Shown here piece by piece: positions 19,351 to 27,953 of a DNA stretch of 64,000 nt (its first letter is position 1; every line of letters starts with the position of its first letter). A program made the translations under genes and the position numbers. The stretch is taken from NCBI GenBank assembly GCA_963786395.1, contig CAWAZD010000021.1, positions 1 through 64,000 on the forward strand, read 5' to 3'. The stretch is from Fen-1301 sp963786395. GTDB taxonomy: Bacteria > Bacteroidota > Ignavibacteria > Ignavibacteriales > Ignavibacteriaceae. Under the pieces are notes generated by a model. The model ran no database searches. It was not told the DNA's origin and was given only the letters and a program-made list of their open reading frames with translations.

Positions 19351-19682
19351 ATGGCAATAATGATCACCGAAGAATGCATCAATTGCGGTGCATGCGAACC
19401 TGAATGCCCTAATACTGCAATTTATGAAGGTGGCGCTGCCTGGCAATTAGTAGGTAAATCCTATGGTGAAGGTGATGCTGCCCCATCAGGAGCTGCTGGT
19501 TTCTTTTCAATGATTTCTTTTACATAGTTCCAGACAAATGTACTGAATGCGTGGGATTCCATGATGAACCTCAATGTGCTGCGGTTTGTCCTGTCGATTG
19601 CTGTATTCCTGATCCTAAACATGTAGAAGATAAAGACACTCTCTTGAAAAGAAAGGAATATTTAGACAGTTTAGGAAGATAA
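19351..19682 (+). CDS. Chlorobium-type 2[4Fe-4S] ferredoxin, copy 1 (one frameshift)
   Basis: This is a small low-potential electron carrier. The first cluster motif is CINCGACEPECPNTAIYEGG. The second, CTECVGFHDEPQCAAVCP, has the eight-residue insertion between its second and third cysteines that marks the Chlorobium/Allochromatium type. One A is missing near 19508 relative to the paralogue at 19874. Restoring it gives 110 residues matching copy 2 throughout. AAGGAGACC stands before the ATG. Such ferredoxins serve pyruvate- and 2-oxoglutarate:ferredoxin oxidoreductases, which are not in this window. Confidence 0.92.
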
Positions 19683-19725
19683 AATTCTTACAAATGAAAA
19701 ACCGCTAATCTTTTTTTCCTCTTTG

Positions 19726-19766
19726 GAAATAAGCTGTTCTGATTTTTCATCAAAATAGCTTATTTC
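19726..19766 (+). terminator. Stem-loop between the ferredoxin genes
   Basis: GAAATAAGCT at 19726-19735 pairs exactly with AGCTTATTTC at 19757-19766 around a 21-base loop. No long T run follows, so it may be a weak terminator or an mRNA-stabilising fold after the first ferredoxin. Confidence 0.45.
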
Positions 19767-19873
19767 TTCCTGATTTCTTTTAATTATTCATTGGCACAGT
19801 ATTCGTTATTCGAAGAATAGATTTTTATTACTTTAGAATATTAAACAAACAACAATCTTTAAGGAGACCAATA

Positions 19874-20206
19874 ATGGCATACAAAATAACTGAAGAATGC
19901 ATCAACTGCGGAGCTTGCGAACCCGAATGCCCTAATACTGCAATTTATCAGGGTGGAGTTAACTGGGAATTAGCAGGAGCATCTTACGGCGAAGGCGCTG
20001 CTGCACCTTCTGGAGCTGATGGATTTTACTCAAATGATTTCTTTTATGTAGTACCGGATAAATGCACAGAATGCTCAGGATTCCATGATTCACCACAATG
20101 TGTTGAAGTATGCCCTGTTGACGCTTGTGTAGTTGATCCAGCTCATGTTGAAGATAAAGATGCACTTGAAGCTAAAAAAGATCATTTGGATCAGTTAGGA
20201 AGATAA
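19874..20206 (+). CDS. Chlorobium-type 2[4Fe-4S] ferredoxin, copy 2
   Basis: An intact 110-residue paralogue of the preceding gene. The cluster motifs are CINCGACEPECPNTAIYQGG and CTECSGFHDSPQCVEVCPVD. Between them lies a conserved 30-residue linker with SYGEGAAAPSGADGFYSND. Each copy has its own AAGGAGACC leader, and a terminator follows only the second strongly. The duplication suggests dosage or differently tuned redox partners. Confidence 0.95.
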   Translation: MAYKITEECINCGACEPECPNTAIYQGGVNWELAGASYGEGAAAPSGADGFYSNDFFYVVPDKCTECSGFHDSPQCVEVCPVDACVVDPAHVEDKDALEAKKDHLDQLGR

Positions 20207-20238
20207 TCTTTCTTAACAAATTAAAATTGTTCATTTAA

Positions 20239-20264
20239 GGGCATCGCAAGATGCCCTTTTTTTA
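20239..20264 (+). terminator. Rho-independent terminator after ferredoxin 2
   Basis: GGGCATC-GCAA-GATGCCC is a perfect 7-bp stem with a tetraloop, followed by eight T. This is a textbook intrinsic terminator. Confidence 0.92.
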
Positions 20265-20349
20265 TAATTTAACTTATTAGGCTGTTTAATTGCCATTCTG
20301 TTTTTTACTTTTTCTTCATTAAATTAAATATAATTTTCCCGGTAATACG

Positions 20350-21196
20350 ATGCAGATTGGTAAATATAAACTTACTGTTATTAACACAGGTTATTTCAAA
20401 TTGGACGGCGGCGCAATGTTTGGAATTATACCCCGTGCGTTATGGGAAAAAACTAATACCCCCGATGAATTGAACAGAATAACTCTTTCAGCACGATGTC
20501 TTCTTCTGCAGAAGAAAGGAAGAAATATTCTTATAGATACCGGTATGGGAAATAAATGGGATGCTAAATCAAAATCAATTTATGATATTGATAATTCAAA
20601 GCCTCACATTAAAAAGTGAACTTAATAAAGCCGGTCTTAAACCGGAAGATATAACTGATGTAATACTTACACATCTTGCATTTTGATCACACAGGCGGAT
20701 CTACAATAATTGAAAATGGAAGACTATATCCCTGCTTTCCAGTCTGCAAAATATTATGTACAAAAGCAAAATTATGAATGGGCAATAAACCCTACAGACA
20801 AAGACAGAGGAAGTTATATAAAAGATAATTTTATGCCTCTAATAGATTTTGGAGTGTTGGAACTATTAAACGGAGATACGCAGTTTGATGAAAATCTTAG
20901 TTTATAGTAGTTAACGGTCATACATTCGGACAGCAATTAATAAAAATATCTGATCCATCCAAATCAATGCTGTATTGCTGCGACCTTATTCCTACTGCCT
21001 CACATATCCCCCTACCATATATAATGGGTTATGATCTTCAGCCACTCGTTACTTTAGCAGACAAAACAAGATTATTGCAGAAAGCCTATGACGAAAAGTG
21101 GATGCTTTTCTTTGAACATGACCCATCTCAGCATACGCTACAGTTACAAAAACCGAAAAAGGATTTAAAGCAGAGAATATATACAATGATATCTGA
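20350..21196 (+). CDS. Metallo-beta-lactamase-fold hydrolase (several frameshifts)
   Basis: An MBL-fold enzyme with the zinc motif THLHFDHTGG (after removing one G at about 20682), LLLQKKGRNILIDTGMGNKW before it, VVNGHTFGQQLIKI and MLFFEHDPS later. Five one-base breaks occur (near 20610, 20682, 20733, 20905 and 21135). In the frame upstream of the last break the gene would end ATVTKTEKGFKAENIYNDI with a TGA at 21194-21196, a natural MBL ending. The last break makes it look fused to the Rieske gene; I take these as two overlapping genes. Substrate is unknown. Confidence 0.78.
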
Positions 21197-21521
21197 AAAT
21201 AAGGAATTTATTAAAATCTGTTCCTTAAAAGATCTGATTGAAAATAAGGGGAAAAGGTTTTTTATTGAAGAAAATGAAATAGCCGTTTTCCTGGTAGCAG
21301 GTGAGGTTTTTGCTTTAAGTAACTATTGCCCCCATCAACATTCGACATTGATTTATGATGGTTTTCTGGAAGATGATTTTGTTGTTTGCCCCGCTCATGG
21401 ATGGATGTTTAACCTGAAGACTGGTAAAACTCCTTTAGGAGGCAGAGGGCTTGTAACTTATGAAACAATAATAAAGGGAATGGATGTTTATGTTGAAATT
21501 AAAAATAATGATTGGTTGTAA
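21186..21521 (+). CDS. Small Rieske [2Fe-2S] protein
   Basis: This 111-residue protein has Rieske ligands CPHQHS and CPAHGWMFNLKTG, i.e. C-x-H and C-x2-H. It resembles NirD-type or dioxygenase-ferredoxin Rieske proteins, which are soluble electron carriers. The ATG at 21186 overlaps the presumed end of the MBL gene by 11 bases. Reading back in the same frame gives an apparent MBL-Rieske fusion, which I attribute to an indel near 21135. The electron partner is not evident; the MBL enzyme upstream may be linked to it in function. Confidence 0.75.
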   Translation: MISENKEFIKICSLKDLIENKGKRFFIEENEIAVFLVAGEVFALSNYCPHQHSTLIYDGFLEDDFVVCPAHGWMFNLKTGKTPLGGRGLVTYETIIKGMDVYVEIKNNDWL

Positions 21522-21542
21522 AAAGCTAAACTGTATCTGTCA

Positions 21543-22470
21543 ATGATAGATAATAATAATGTAATATCAGCTGCAAAGACTTTAGGTTTTGATATAGTTG
21601 GTTTTGCAAAAGCTGATCCACTTGATATTGAATCCGCAAATTTGTCCTCCTGGCTGGAAAAGGGATATCATGCAGATATGCACTATATGGAAAAGAACCG
21701 GGATAAAAGAAAAAATGTTAAGGAACTTTTACCGGATGCCAAATCTGTTATTTCACTTGGACTTAATTACTACACATCCCACCTATTTACCGGAAAGAAA
21801 TCATCCGGCAAAATAAGCCGCTATGCATGGGGAACAGATTATCACAATATTATTTGGGAGAAACTTTATATTACTTATTCAGCAGTTAAAAGAAATTGAT
21901 CCAGCCTTTGAAGGAATTTCATATGTTGACACCGGTCCCGTAATGGATAAAGCCTGGGCTGTAAAATCCGGAATTGGCTGGCAGGGAAAACACTCCAACA
22001 TTATAAATAAAGATTTCGGCAGCTGGTTTTTTATTGCAAATATAATTACAAACATTGAATTTGTATACTCCACACCGATAGAAGATTTTTGTGGATCCTG
22101 CACAGCTTGTTTAGATGCATGCCCCACTAATGCCATTACACCTTATATTGTTGATTCCAACAAATGTATCTCTTACCAAACTATTGAAAACAAAAGGAGA
22201 TATTCCTCTAATCATTAAAAGGAAAATTTGATAACTGGTTATTCGGATGCGATATTTGCCAGGATGTCTGCCCGTGGAATATTAAATTTTCACAACTCTC
22301 ATCTGAAACCGGCTTTTATGATAAAGATAATAAAAGAGAACTTATCTTTGGATGAAATTATTGAAATGACTCAGGAACAGTTTTCGGAACTATTCAGAAA
22401 TTCCCCTGTCAAAAGGACGAAATTAAAAGGACTTAAGAGAAACGCCGCCTTTCTAAAAGAATCCATTTAG
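21543..22470 (+). CDS. queG: Epoxyqueuosine reductase QueG (frameshifted)
   Basis: QueG reduces epoxyqueuosine to queuosine in tRNA using cobalamin and two [4Fe-4S] clusters. Visible motifs are GFDIVGFAKADP, MHYMEKNRDKRKNVKELLPD, ISRYAWGTDYHNI, AWAVKSGIGWQGKHSNII, CGSCTACLDACPTNAI and CDICQDVCPWNIKF. Breaks occur near 21870, 22190 and 22230. The repaired length is about 309 residues. The enzyme needs B12, which ties in with the B12-uptake locus at 6.4-9.4 kb. Confidence 0.9.
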
Positions 22471-22517
22471 CTTTAAAATGAATCTAATTAATTGTTGAGT
22501 AAGTCTGGTATCTAGAG

Positions 22518-22544
22518 TGTCATTCCCGCGAAGGCGGGAATCCA
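22518..22544. repeat. REP-like palindrome, copy 6 (inverted orientation)
   Basis: TGTCATTCCCGCGAAGGCGGGAATCCA is the reverse orientation of the family consensus. It lies in the 176-base gap between queG and trxB. Confidence 0.85.
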
Positions 22545-22646
22545 TATTTATTATTTTGTCTTTCATAAGTATACCAACTGACCAGACAAAAATTCTCATA
22601 ATAAATTCTTAAATTTGCATAATTACAATTTTCACTTGGAGTTCAA

Positions 22647-23602
22647 ATGTCAGATATCATGACCTCAACTCATCACAGAGTTGCTATTATAGGTTCAGGA
22701 CCGGCAGGATTTACTGCCGCACTTTATACCGCACGAGCTAATCTAAAACCGGTAATATTCGAAGGATTACAACCGGGTGGGCAATTAACAATTACTACTG
22801 AGATTGAAAATTATCCCGGTTTTGAAAATGGAATTCAAGGTCCGGAATTGATGGATATAATGAGAAAACAAGCCCAAAGGTTTGGTGCCGAATCTATTTT
22901 TAAAGAGGTTACAGAGATCGATTTTTCAAAAAGACCCTTTACCATTAAAACTTATGATAGCATGCATACTGCTGATGCGGTAATAGTTGCTACCGGTGCC
23001 TCGGCAAAACTTCTGAATATTGAAAGTGAAGCAAAATATATGGGCTATGGCGTTTCTGCTTGTGCAACATGCGACGGATTCTTTTTTAAGGGATTAAAAA
23101 TAATGGTTGTTGGCGGCGGTGATACTGCTATGGAAGAAGCAAATTACCTAACGAAATTTGCCTCTGAGGTAACCATAGTCCATAGAAGAGGTGAATTCAG
23201 GGCTTCCAAAATTATGCTGGATCGTGCCCGTAAGAATCCTAAGATTAAATTCCTAACAAATAAAGTTGTCAAAGAAGTGTTGGGTAAAGAGGAAGACGCA
23301 AGAAAAACTATGACCGGAGTTCTTTTGCAGGATACCGTAGATCTTTCTGTAAGAAAGTTGACGTAGATGGTTTATTCATGGCTATTGGACATAAACCAAA
23401 TACCGAATTATTTAATGGAATTCTTGATATGGATGAAACCGGTTATTTGAAGGTTCAGCAGGGTTCAACCTACACAAATATTCCTGGAGTATTTGCAGCA
23501 GGCGACGTTGCCGATAAAGTTTACAGGCAGGCAGTTACTGCCGCCGGCTCCGGATGTATGGCTGCTATAGATACCGAACGCTGGCTACAGGACGAAGCAT
23601 AG
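22647..23602 (+). CDS. trxB: Thioredoxin-disulfide reductase (one frameshift)
   Basis: A flavoenzyme that passes NADPH electrons to thioredoxin. FAD motif VAIIGSGPAGFTAALYTARA, redox-active CATCDG, NADPH motif MVVGGGDTAMEEANYL, HRRGEFRAS and the C-terminal FAD motif VFAAGDVADK are all present in standard order. One break occurs near 23355, between VDLSVRK and DVDGLFMAIGHKPN. The repaired length is about 318 residues, normal for TrxB. It is useful for comparison with the rearranged flavoprotein at 61841. Confidence 0.95.
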
Positions 23603-23667
23603 ATTTGTTACGGCTAATTACTCGTAAGTACGAGAAATACGGGCACTAACAGTGAGAAATTGCTGTT

Positions 23668-23706
23668 TTAGTGGACGTTAGTGGAGCTTAGTGGACGTTA
23701 GTGGAC
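23668..23706. repeat. Ten-base tandem repeat, four copies
   Basis: Units of (G/T/C)TTAGTGGA(C/G) repeat four times: TTAGTGGAC, GTTAGTGGAG, CTTAGTGGAC, GTTAGTGGAC. The array lies in the 236-base gap between trxB and the SRPBCC gene. Confidence 0.75.
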
Positions 23707-23838
23707 AAAAAATCCATTAGTTTCGAACATATGATTCTCGATTTTAGGTAAAATTTGGTTTCGGTCACCTGATATTTAATATTAATATTATTAAAATGTA
23801 TTTGGTATTTAAATCATTTTATGAAGGAGATATATTTT

Positions 23839-24313
23839 ATGAAACCTGAAACTCTGGAAATAAAAGCGGGAATAACTATTCAGAAACCTGAACATGATGT
23901 ATTTCGAAGCAATCGTTGACCCGGTAAAAATGTCTAACTATTTTATTTCAAAAAGCACCGGCTCGATGGAAGAGGGGAAATCACTTATTTGGAAGTTTCC
24001 GGAATGGGACATGGATATCCCTGTACTCGTGGGTAAAGTTGAAAAGGATAAATATATCTCATATTACTGGGATGATGTTGACGGTAAAAAATTACTCGTT
24101 GAAATGACTCTTACCCCAAAGCCTAACAACTCAACCTATGTTGTTGTAACTGAAAAAAGCAGAAACAATGACGAAGCTGGGATCAAATGGTTGAAGGGCA
24201 ATACTGAGGGATGGGCAAACTTTCTCGCCTGCCTAAAAGCATATTTGGAATATGGAATAAATCTTAGGAAAGGTGCATTCGATCCATCGCAAATACCTAC
24301 CGTTGAAAGCTAA
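23839..24313 (+). CDS. SRPBCC (AHSA1-like) domain protein (one frameshift)
   Basis: A START/Bet v1-fold protein of about 158 residues. It begins MKPETLEIKAGITIQKPEHD, is broken at 23900 and continues EAIVDPVKMSNYFISKSTG, with WKFPEWDMDIPVLVGKVEKD and GWANFLACLKAYLEYG at the end. The plan matches AHSA1/polyketide-cyclase-like proteins that bind hydrophobic ligands or co-chaperone clients. No specific function can be given. AAGGAG at 23824 sets the start. A second SRPBCC protein is at 41439-41873. Confidence 0.8.
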
Positions 24314-24367
24314 TAAAAGTTGGATAAAGAGAATGTCGGAATATATGATTTTTGAAACTTATTCGAG

Positions 24368-24393
24368 GCTGTCGGGATCCATTTCCCGACAGC
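24368..24393. terminator. Perfect 10-bp hairpin between convergent genes
   Basis: GCTGTCGGGA-TCCATT-TCCCGACAGC is a perfect 10-bp stem between the convergent SRPBCC and DUF6249 genes. It is well placed to end transcripts from both sides, though the nearest T run starts about 14 bases later. Confidence 0.6.
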
Positions 24394-24423
24394 ACTAATT
24401 CAATTCCCTTTTTTATATATAGA

Positions 24424-24789
24424 CTATATTACTTCTTCCTTTTTCGAAATGCCCTTACCTATGAATCCAGCTATCACAAATCCAAGTCCCGCAAATACAA
24501 ATAGTAAAAATGGTACCCAGAAATCCTTTCCGGTATTTTCTTGTTGCATTAATCCTATCCCTAACCCAATTCCAAAAAAGACAGCAATAATACCTATTTT
24601 CGTTAGTAAATAAGGATCTCTGCTTCTAGTTTTGTTTGTATAAAACTCTTTCATTTCTGTTATAGACATGCCTTTTTCAATAAGCATCTGTTTTTCTTTC
24701 GATCTTAGATATAAGAAAGTAATAATAACAAGACCTATTACTATGAACATTATTATGGGGACAAATACCCCGACTACTCCAGCGTCCAT
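24424..24789 (-). CDS. DUF6249 membrane protein
   Basis: This 121-residue protein has an N-terminal span (VGVFVPIIMFIVIGLVIITF), a short charged segment (KEKQMLIEKGMSITEMKEFY), and two further spans (IGIIAVFFGIGLGIGLM; FWVPFLLFVFAGLGFVIAGF). This matches DUF6249, which is often found beside ECF sigma factor genes in this group. The ATG at 24789 is preferred because GGAG lies seven bases upstream. It is divergent from the sigma factor and its promoter carries the same motif, so it is probably a target or modulator of that sigma factor. Confidence 0.8.
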   Translation of the reverse strand: MDAGVVGVFVPIIMFIVIGLVIITFLYLRSKEKQMLIEKGMSITEMKEFYTNKTRSRDPYLLTKIGIIAVFFGIGLGIGLMQQENTGKDFWVPFLLFVFAGLGFVIAGFIGKGISKKEEVI

Positions 24790-24820
24790 GATTAACTCCA
24801 ATTTTAATTCTTACCTCTTA

Positions 24821-24847
24821 TGACAAACGGATATCCTTCAAGGTTAC
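24821..24847 (-). promoter_or_regulatory. Candidate ECF-sigma promoter for the DUF6249 gene
   Basis: On the minus strand GTAACC (24847-24842) is followed after exactly 17 bases by GTCA (24824-24821). The -35 element has the AAC core common to ECF promoters. The transcript would start about 25 bases before the ATG, leaving room for the GGAG ribosome site. Confidence 0.6.
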
Positions 24848-24880
24848 ACTTTTTATGTAATAAAAATCATTACCTTTGAA

Positions 24881-24907
24881 GTAACCTTTTTTCTTTATAC
24901 TGAGTCT
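24881..24907 (+). promoter_or_regulatory. Candidate ECF-sigma promoter for the sigma factor gene (autoregulation)
   Basis: GTAACC at 24881-24886 is followed after exactly 17 bases by GTCT at 24904-24907. This is the same motif and spacing as on the opposite strand. The sigma factor ATG is at 24916, so transcription would begin almost at the start codon, and no ribosome site is seen. This fits a leaderless message. Confidence 0.6.
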
Positions 24908-24915
24908 TATTAACA

Positions 24916-25482
24916 ATGAAAGATATTTCAGATTTAGAATTAATTGAATCAATTAGGAAAGGAAACCATTCCGATTATTCTCTTTTAATTGATAGGTATA
25001 AAAATAAAGCGTTTTCTATGCTAAAAAAGATGTTGAGAAATGAAATGGATGCAGAAGAGGTTTTGCAGGATTCGTTCTTAAAAGCATATTCAGGATTACA
25101 GAACTTTAGAAGTGAGGCTAAGTTTTCTACTTGGTTCTATAGAATAGTTTATAATACAGCTCTCACACGAATTTCCGCAAAGAGAAGAAAAACAGAGAAC
25201 GAAATGTCTTCTATAGAAGATATTCCGGACCTTAAAAGTGATTATGATTTTGAAACCTCGGAAAAGAAAGATGTTAGCACGTTTATAAGTGACACAATTG
25301 AACAGCTCCCGCCTAAATATGCATCTGTAATTAACCTGTTTTATATTGATGGTATGAGCTGCGAGGAAGTTAGTGAAGTTATGAATGTCAGCGTTTCAAA
25401 TGTGAAAGTAATTTTGCACAGATCACGGAATGCACTAAAAGATCTTTTAATAGCAAGAGACTATGTGAAGGAGATTTTATGA
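24916..25482 (+). CDS. ECF-type RNA polymerase sigma factor
   Basis: A 188-residue sigma-70 family factor with only regions 2 and 4. Region 2 (about residues 20-85) includes RNEMDAEEVLQDSFLKAYSG and FSTWFYRIVYNTAL. Region 4 (about 130-180) includes LPPKYASVINLFYIDGMSCE, then EVSEVMNVSVSNVKV, a helix-turn-helix for the -35 element. It overlaps the anti-sigma gene by four bases (ATGA), so the pair is co-translated. The divergent promoter repeats suggest it directs its own synthesis. Confidence 0.95.
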   Translation: MKDISDLELIESIRKGNHSDYSLLIDRYKNKAFSMLKKMLRNEMDAEEVLQDSFLKAYSGLQNFRSEAKFSTWFYRIVYNTALTRISAKRRKTENEMSSIEDIPDLKSDYDFETSEKKDVSTFISDTIEQLPPKYASVINLFYIDGMSCEEVSEVMNVSVSNVKVILHRSRNALKDLLIARDYVKEIL

Positions 25483-25997
25483 ATATGATAAGCGATGAGA
25501 CTCTAAATAATTATCTGGATGGCGAGTTAAGTAAAGACGAAGCCAATAAAGTTGAGGGAATTGTCAACAGTTCTCCTACTGTGAAACTACGTTTAATTGC
25601 GCTTAAAGAAGTTGACCGTTCTCTAAGAAATATGCCTGTTCCGGAAATCAGGTTTGATATAACATCAGCTATTATGCAAAGGATACTTTGGATCGATAAA
25701 TTAAAGAAGGAACAGACAAGATTTATTGCAATTATAGCTACTGTTTTTATTTTTCTTTGCCTTAGTCTTGTGGGATTCATAACGTATGAAATGATAAAGA
25801 ATTATAACCCCGCCAATTCTAAAACAATTATAGATACTGTGAAATATGCAAAATCATTTTCTGTTATGATAACCGCTTTCTTGAATAACACTAATATGAC
25901 AATTGTGGGAGGAGTATTTTCTTTTGGTATGCTTATATCTGCATATTTCTTTTTCGACTACAGTAAAGTATTCAAAAAAGTAAGAACTGGAAAATAA
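25479..25997 (+). CDS. Probable membrane anti-sigma factor
   Basis: This 172-residue protein follows the sigma gene with ATGA overlap. The N-terminal 60 residues (SDETLNNYLDGELSKDEANK) resemble the zf-HC2/anti-sigma domain but lack the usual His and Cys zinc ligands. A span follows at about 83-107 (FIAIIATVFIFLCLSLVGFI) and a second near 140-160. The cytoplasmic N-terminus would bind the sigma factor. The external signal is unknown. Confidence 0.8.
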   Translation: MNMISDETLNNYLDGELSKDEANKVEGIVNSSPTVKLRLIALKEVDRSLRNMPVPEIRFDITSAIMQRILWIDKLKKEQTRFIAIIATVFIFLCLSLVGFITYEMIKNYNPANSKTIIDTVKYAKSFSVMITAFLNNTNMTIVGGVFSFGMLISAYFFFDYSKVFKKVRTGK

Positions 25998-26066
25998 GTT
26001 CAGTTAATTGACCCAAACCCTCACATTCCGGGCATTCCGACATATAAACCTTTTTCTAAACGTATA

Positions 26067-26095
26067 AAACGGTTATCTTTGATGACCGTTTTTTT
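26067..26095 (+). terminator. Intrinsic terminator after the sigma/anti-sigma operon
   Basis: AAACGGTTATC-TTT-GATGACCGTTTTTTT forms a stem of about nine pairs with one G.T pair, followed by seven T. Confidence 0.85.
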
Positions 26096-26123
26096 GTATT
26101 ATTAAAATTAAACTCAGGATTAG

Positions 26124-27026
26124 ATGAAAGCAGGATATGCAGCAATTATAGGTTTACCAAATGCAGGTAAATCTACTCTACTTAATGCGATGTTAGGTCA
26201 GAAGATTTCTATTACTAATAACAAACCACAAACAACAAGGAAAAGAGTATTAGGCATACTTTCCGGAGAGGATTTCCAGATAGTTTTTCTTGATACACCC
26301 GGAATTCTGAAACCACACTACATACTCCAGGAAAAAATGATGGAATATGTGAGTATATCTGTCCGTGATGCTGATGTGTTAATTCTTATGATTGATATGG
26401 AAGAGGATCCGACAGGAGAAAAGTTCTTTAATCAGGAATACGTAAAAGAATTGATGGAAAGAAATCACGCCCCTAAAATCCTGATAATGAATAAAATAGA
26501 CAAATCAGATCAAACTAAAATAAAAGATTTTGTTGCCCATTATGAGAAAGATAAACGCTTAAATAAATTAGTTCCTGTAGCAGCATTATTGAAAGCTAAT
26601 GTTAATGAAGTAGCAGAATTGATTAAAGAATTTCTTCCAGAGAATCCTAAATTCTACCCTGAGGATACTGTATCAAATGAAACCGAACGATTCTTTGTAT
26701 CCGAAATTATTCGTGAAAAGGTATTTGAATTATATAAAGATGAAATCCCATACAGTACCGAAATATTAATTGCGGACTTTACAGAAAAAGAGAACAGGAA
26801 AGATCTCATAAGAGCTGAAATAGTTGTTGAAAGGGAAAGCCAGAAAGGAATAATAATCGGTAAGAAAGGCGCTGCAATTAAAAGACTCGGTGAAACTGCG
26901 CGTTTTGACATTGAAAAGTTTCTTGATCGTCCTGTCTTCCTTGACTTGAGAGTAAAGGTAAGAACCAAATGGCGCTCTGATGAAAATATGCTTAAGTCTT
27001 TCGGTTATAATAAGGATAAGGAATAA
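26124..27026 (+). CDS. era: GTPase Era
   Basis: Era is a ribosome-assembly GTPase that binds the 3' end of 16S rRNA. The GTPase domain has G1 GLPNAGKSTLLNA, the switch region KPQTTRKRVLG, G3 DTPG and G4 MNKID. The C-terminal KH domain shows RESQKGIIIGKKGAAIKRLG. At 300 residues it is of normal length and intact. It follows a terminator, so it begins a new unit, with the EamA transporter 15 bases after it. Confidence 0.97.
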   Translation: MKAGYAAIIGLPNAGKSTLLNAMLGQKISITNNKPQTTRKRVLGILSGEDFQIVFLDTPGILKPHYILQEKMMEYVSISVRDADVLILMIDMEEDPTGEKFFNQEYVKELMERNHAPKILIMNKIDKSDQTKIKDFVAHYEKDKRLNKLVPVAALLKANVNEVAELIKEFLPENPKFYPEDTVSNETERFFVSEIIREKVFELYKDEIPYSTEILIADFTEKENRKDLIRAEIVVERESQKGIIIGKKGAAIKRLGETARFDIEKFLDRPVFLDLRVKVRTKWRSDENMLKSFGYNKDKE

Positions 27027-27041
27027 CAAAATAACTCATAC

Positions 27042-27953
27042 ATGATAACTAAGTATAAAGGAGAGTCTGCACTAATATTAACCACTCTAATATGGGGGGG
27101 CACATTTGCAATAATAAAACAAGCCCTTCATTCTATCTCCCCGATGATGTTTCTTACACTTCGTTTTTCTACGGCAGCAATTCTTCTTCTACCTTTTGTT
27201 TATAAGAAACTAAGAAAAATGGATTCTTATGCGGTTAAAGGTGGCTTAATATTAGGTTTCCTTTATTTCGCTGGTTTTGCCGCACAAACAGTTGGGCTTA
27301 ATTATACTACTGCAACAAAGTCAGGATTTATCACCGGTACATTTATAATCTTTACTCCTTTCTTCCAGATTATTATGGAAAAGAAAATGCCAGGAAAAGG
27401 CAACATAATAGGTATAGCTCTGGTAATATTGGGACTCCTGTTTTTATCCAGCAAAGGTGTGCATTTTTTCGATATGTTCCAGGAACTCGGATCTAACTTT
27501 AATGTTGGTGATGTTTTAACTCTGATTTGTGCTTTCTTCTATGCACTTTATATTGTCTATATGGATATAATTTCAAAGAAGGTTGATTATATGCCGCTGG
27601 TGTTTATGCAGATTGCTTTCACCGCTGTCGGGGCTATTCTATTTGGCTTGGTATTTCAATTTACAGGAGTGGATCAGACAAATTTTATAATCAATAAAGA
27701 TGTGATCTTTGCAGTGCTTTATACTTCATTGCTTGCTACAATAATAACTACCACACTTCAAACAAAATATCAAAAATATACTACTCCATCCAAGGCTGGA
27801 ATTATCTTTTCACTTGAACCAATCTTTGCTGCAATTGTAGCATACTTCATACTTAGCGAAAAAATTTCTAATTTTGGCTATATAGGTTGTATCTTTATTT
27901 TTTGTGGATTATTGATATCAGAAGTGATGGATAAAAACAGTGTCAAAGAATAA
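27042..27953 (+). CDS. EamA/DMT-family transporter
   Basis: This 303-residue inner-membrane protein has ten predicted spans made of two EamA repeats. Typical features are TLIWGGTFAIIKQAL in the first helix, TVGLNYTTATKSGFITGTFI, and in the second repeat TSLLATIITTTLQTKYQKYT and IIFSLEPIFAAIVAYFIL. Members export metabolites or amino acids. The substrate is not predictable. It lies in a row with era and overlaps the acylphosphatase gene by 14 bases. Confidence 0.93.
   Translation: MITKYKGESALILTTLIWGGTFAIIKQALHSISPMMFLTLRFSTAAILLLPFVYKKLRKMDSYAVKGGLILGFLYFAGFAAQTVGLNYTTATKSGFITGTFIIFTPFFQIIMEKKMPGKGNIIGIALVILGLLFLSSKGVHFFDMFQELGSNFNVGDVLTLICAFFYALYIVYMDIISKKVDYMPLVFMQIAFTAVGAILFGLVFQFTGVDQTNFIINKDVIFAVLYTSLLATIITTTLQTKYQKYTTPSKAGIIFSLEPIFAAIVAYFILSEKISNFGYIGCIFIFCGLLISEVMDKNSVKE

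Noticed and set aside
20967..21521. A single metallo-beta-lactamase-Rieske fusion protein
   Set aside because: An alternative frame gives a natural MBL ending and a separate ATG for a complete Rieske protein. The region is rich in indels, so two overlapping genes fit better.
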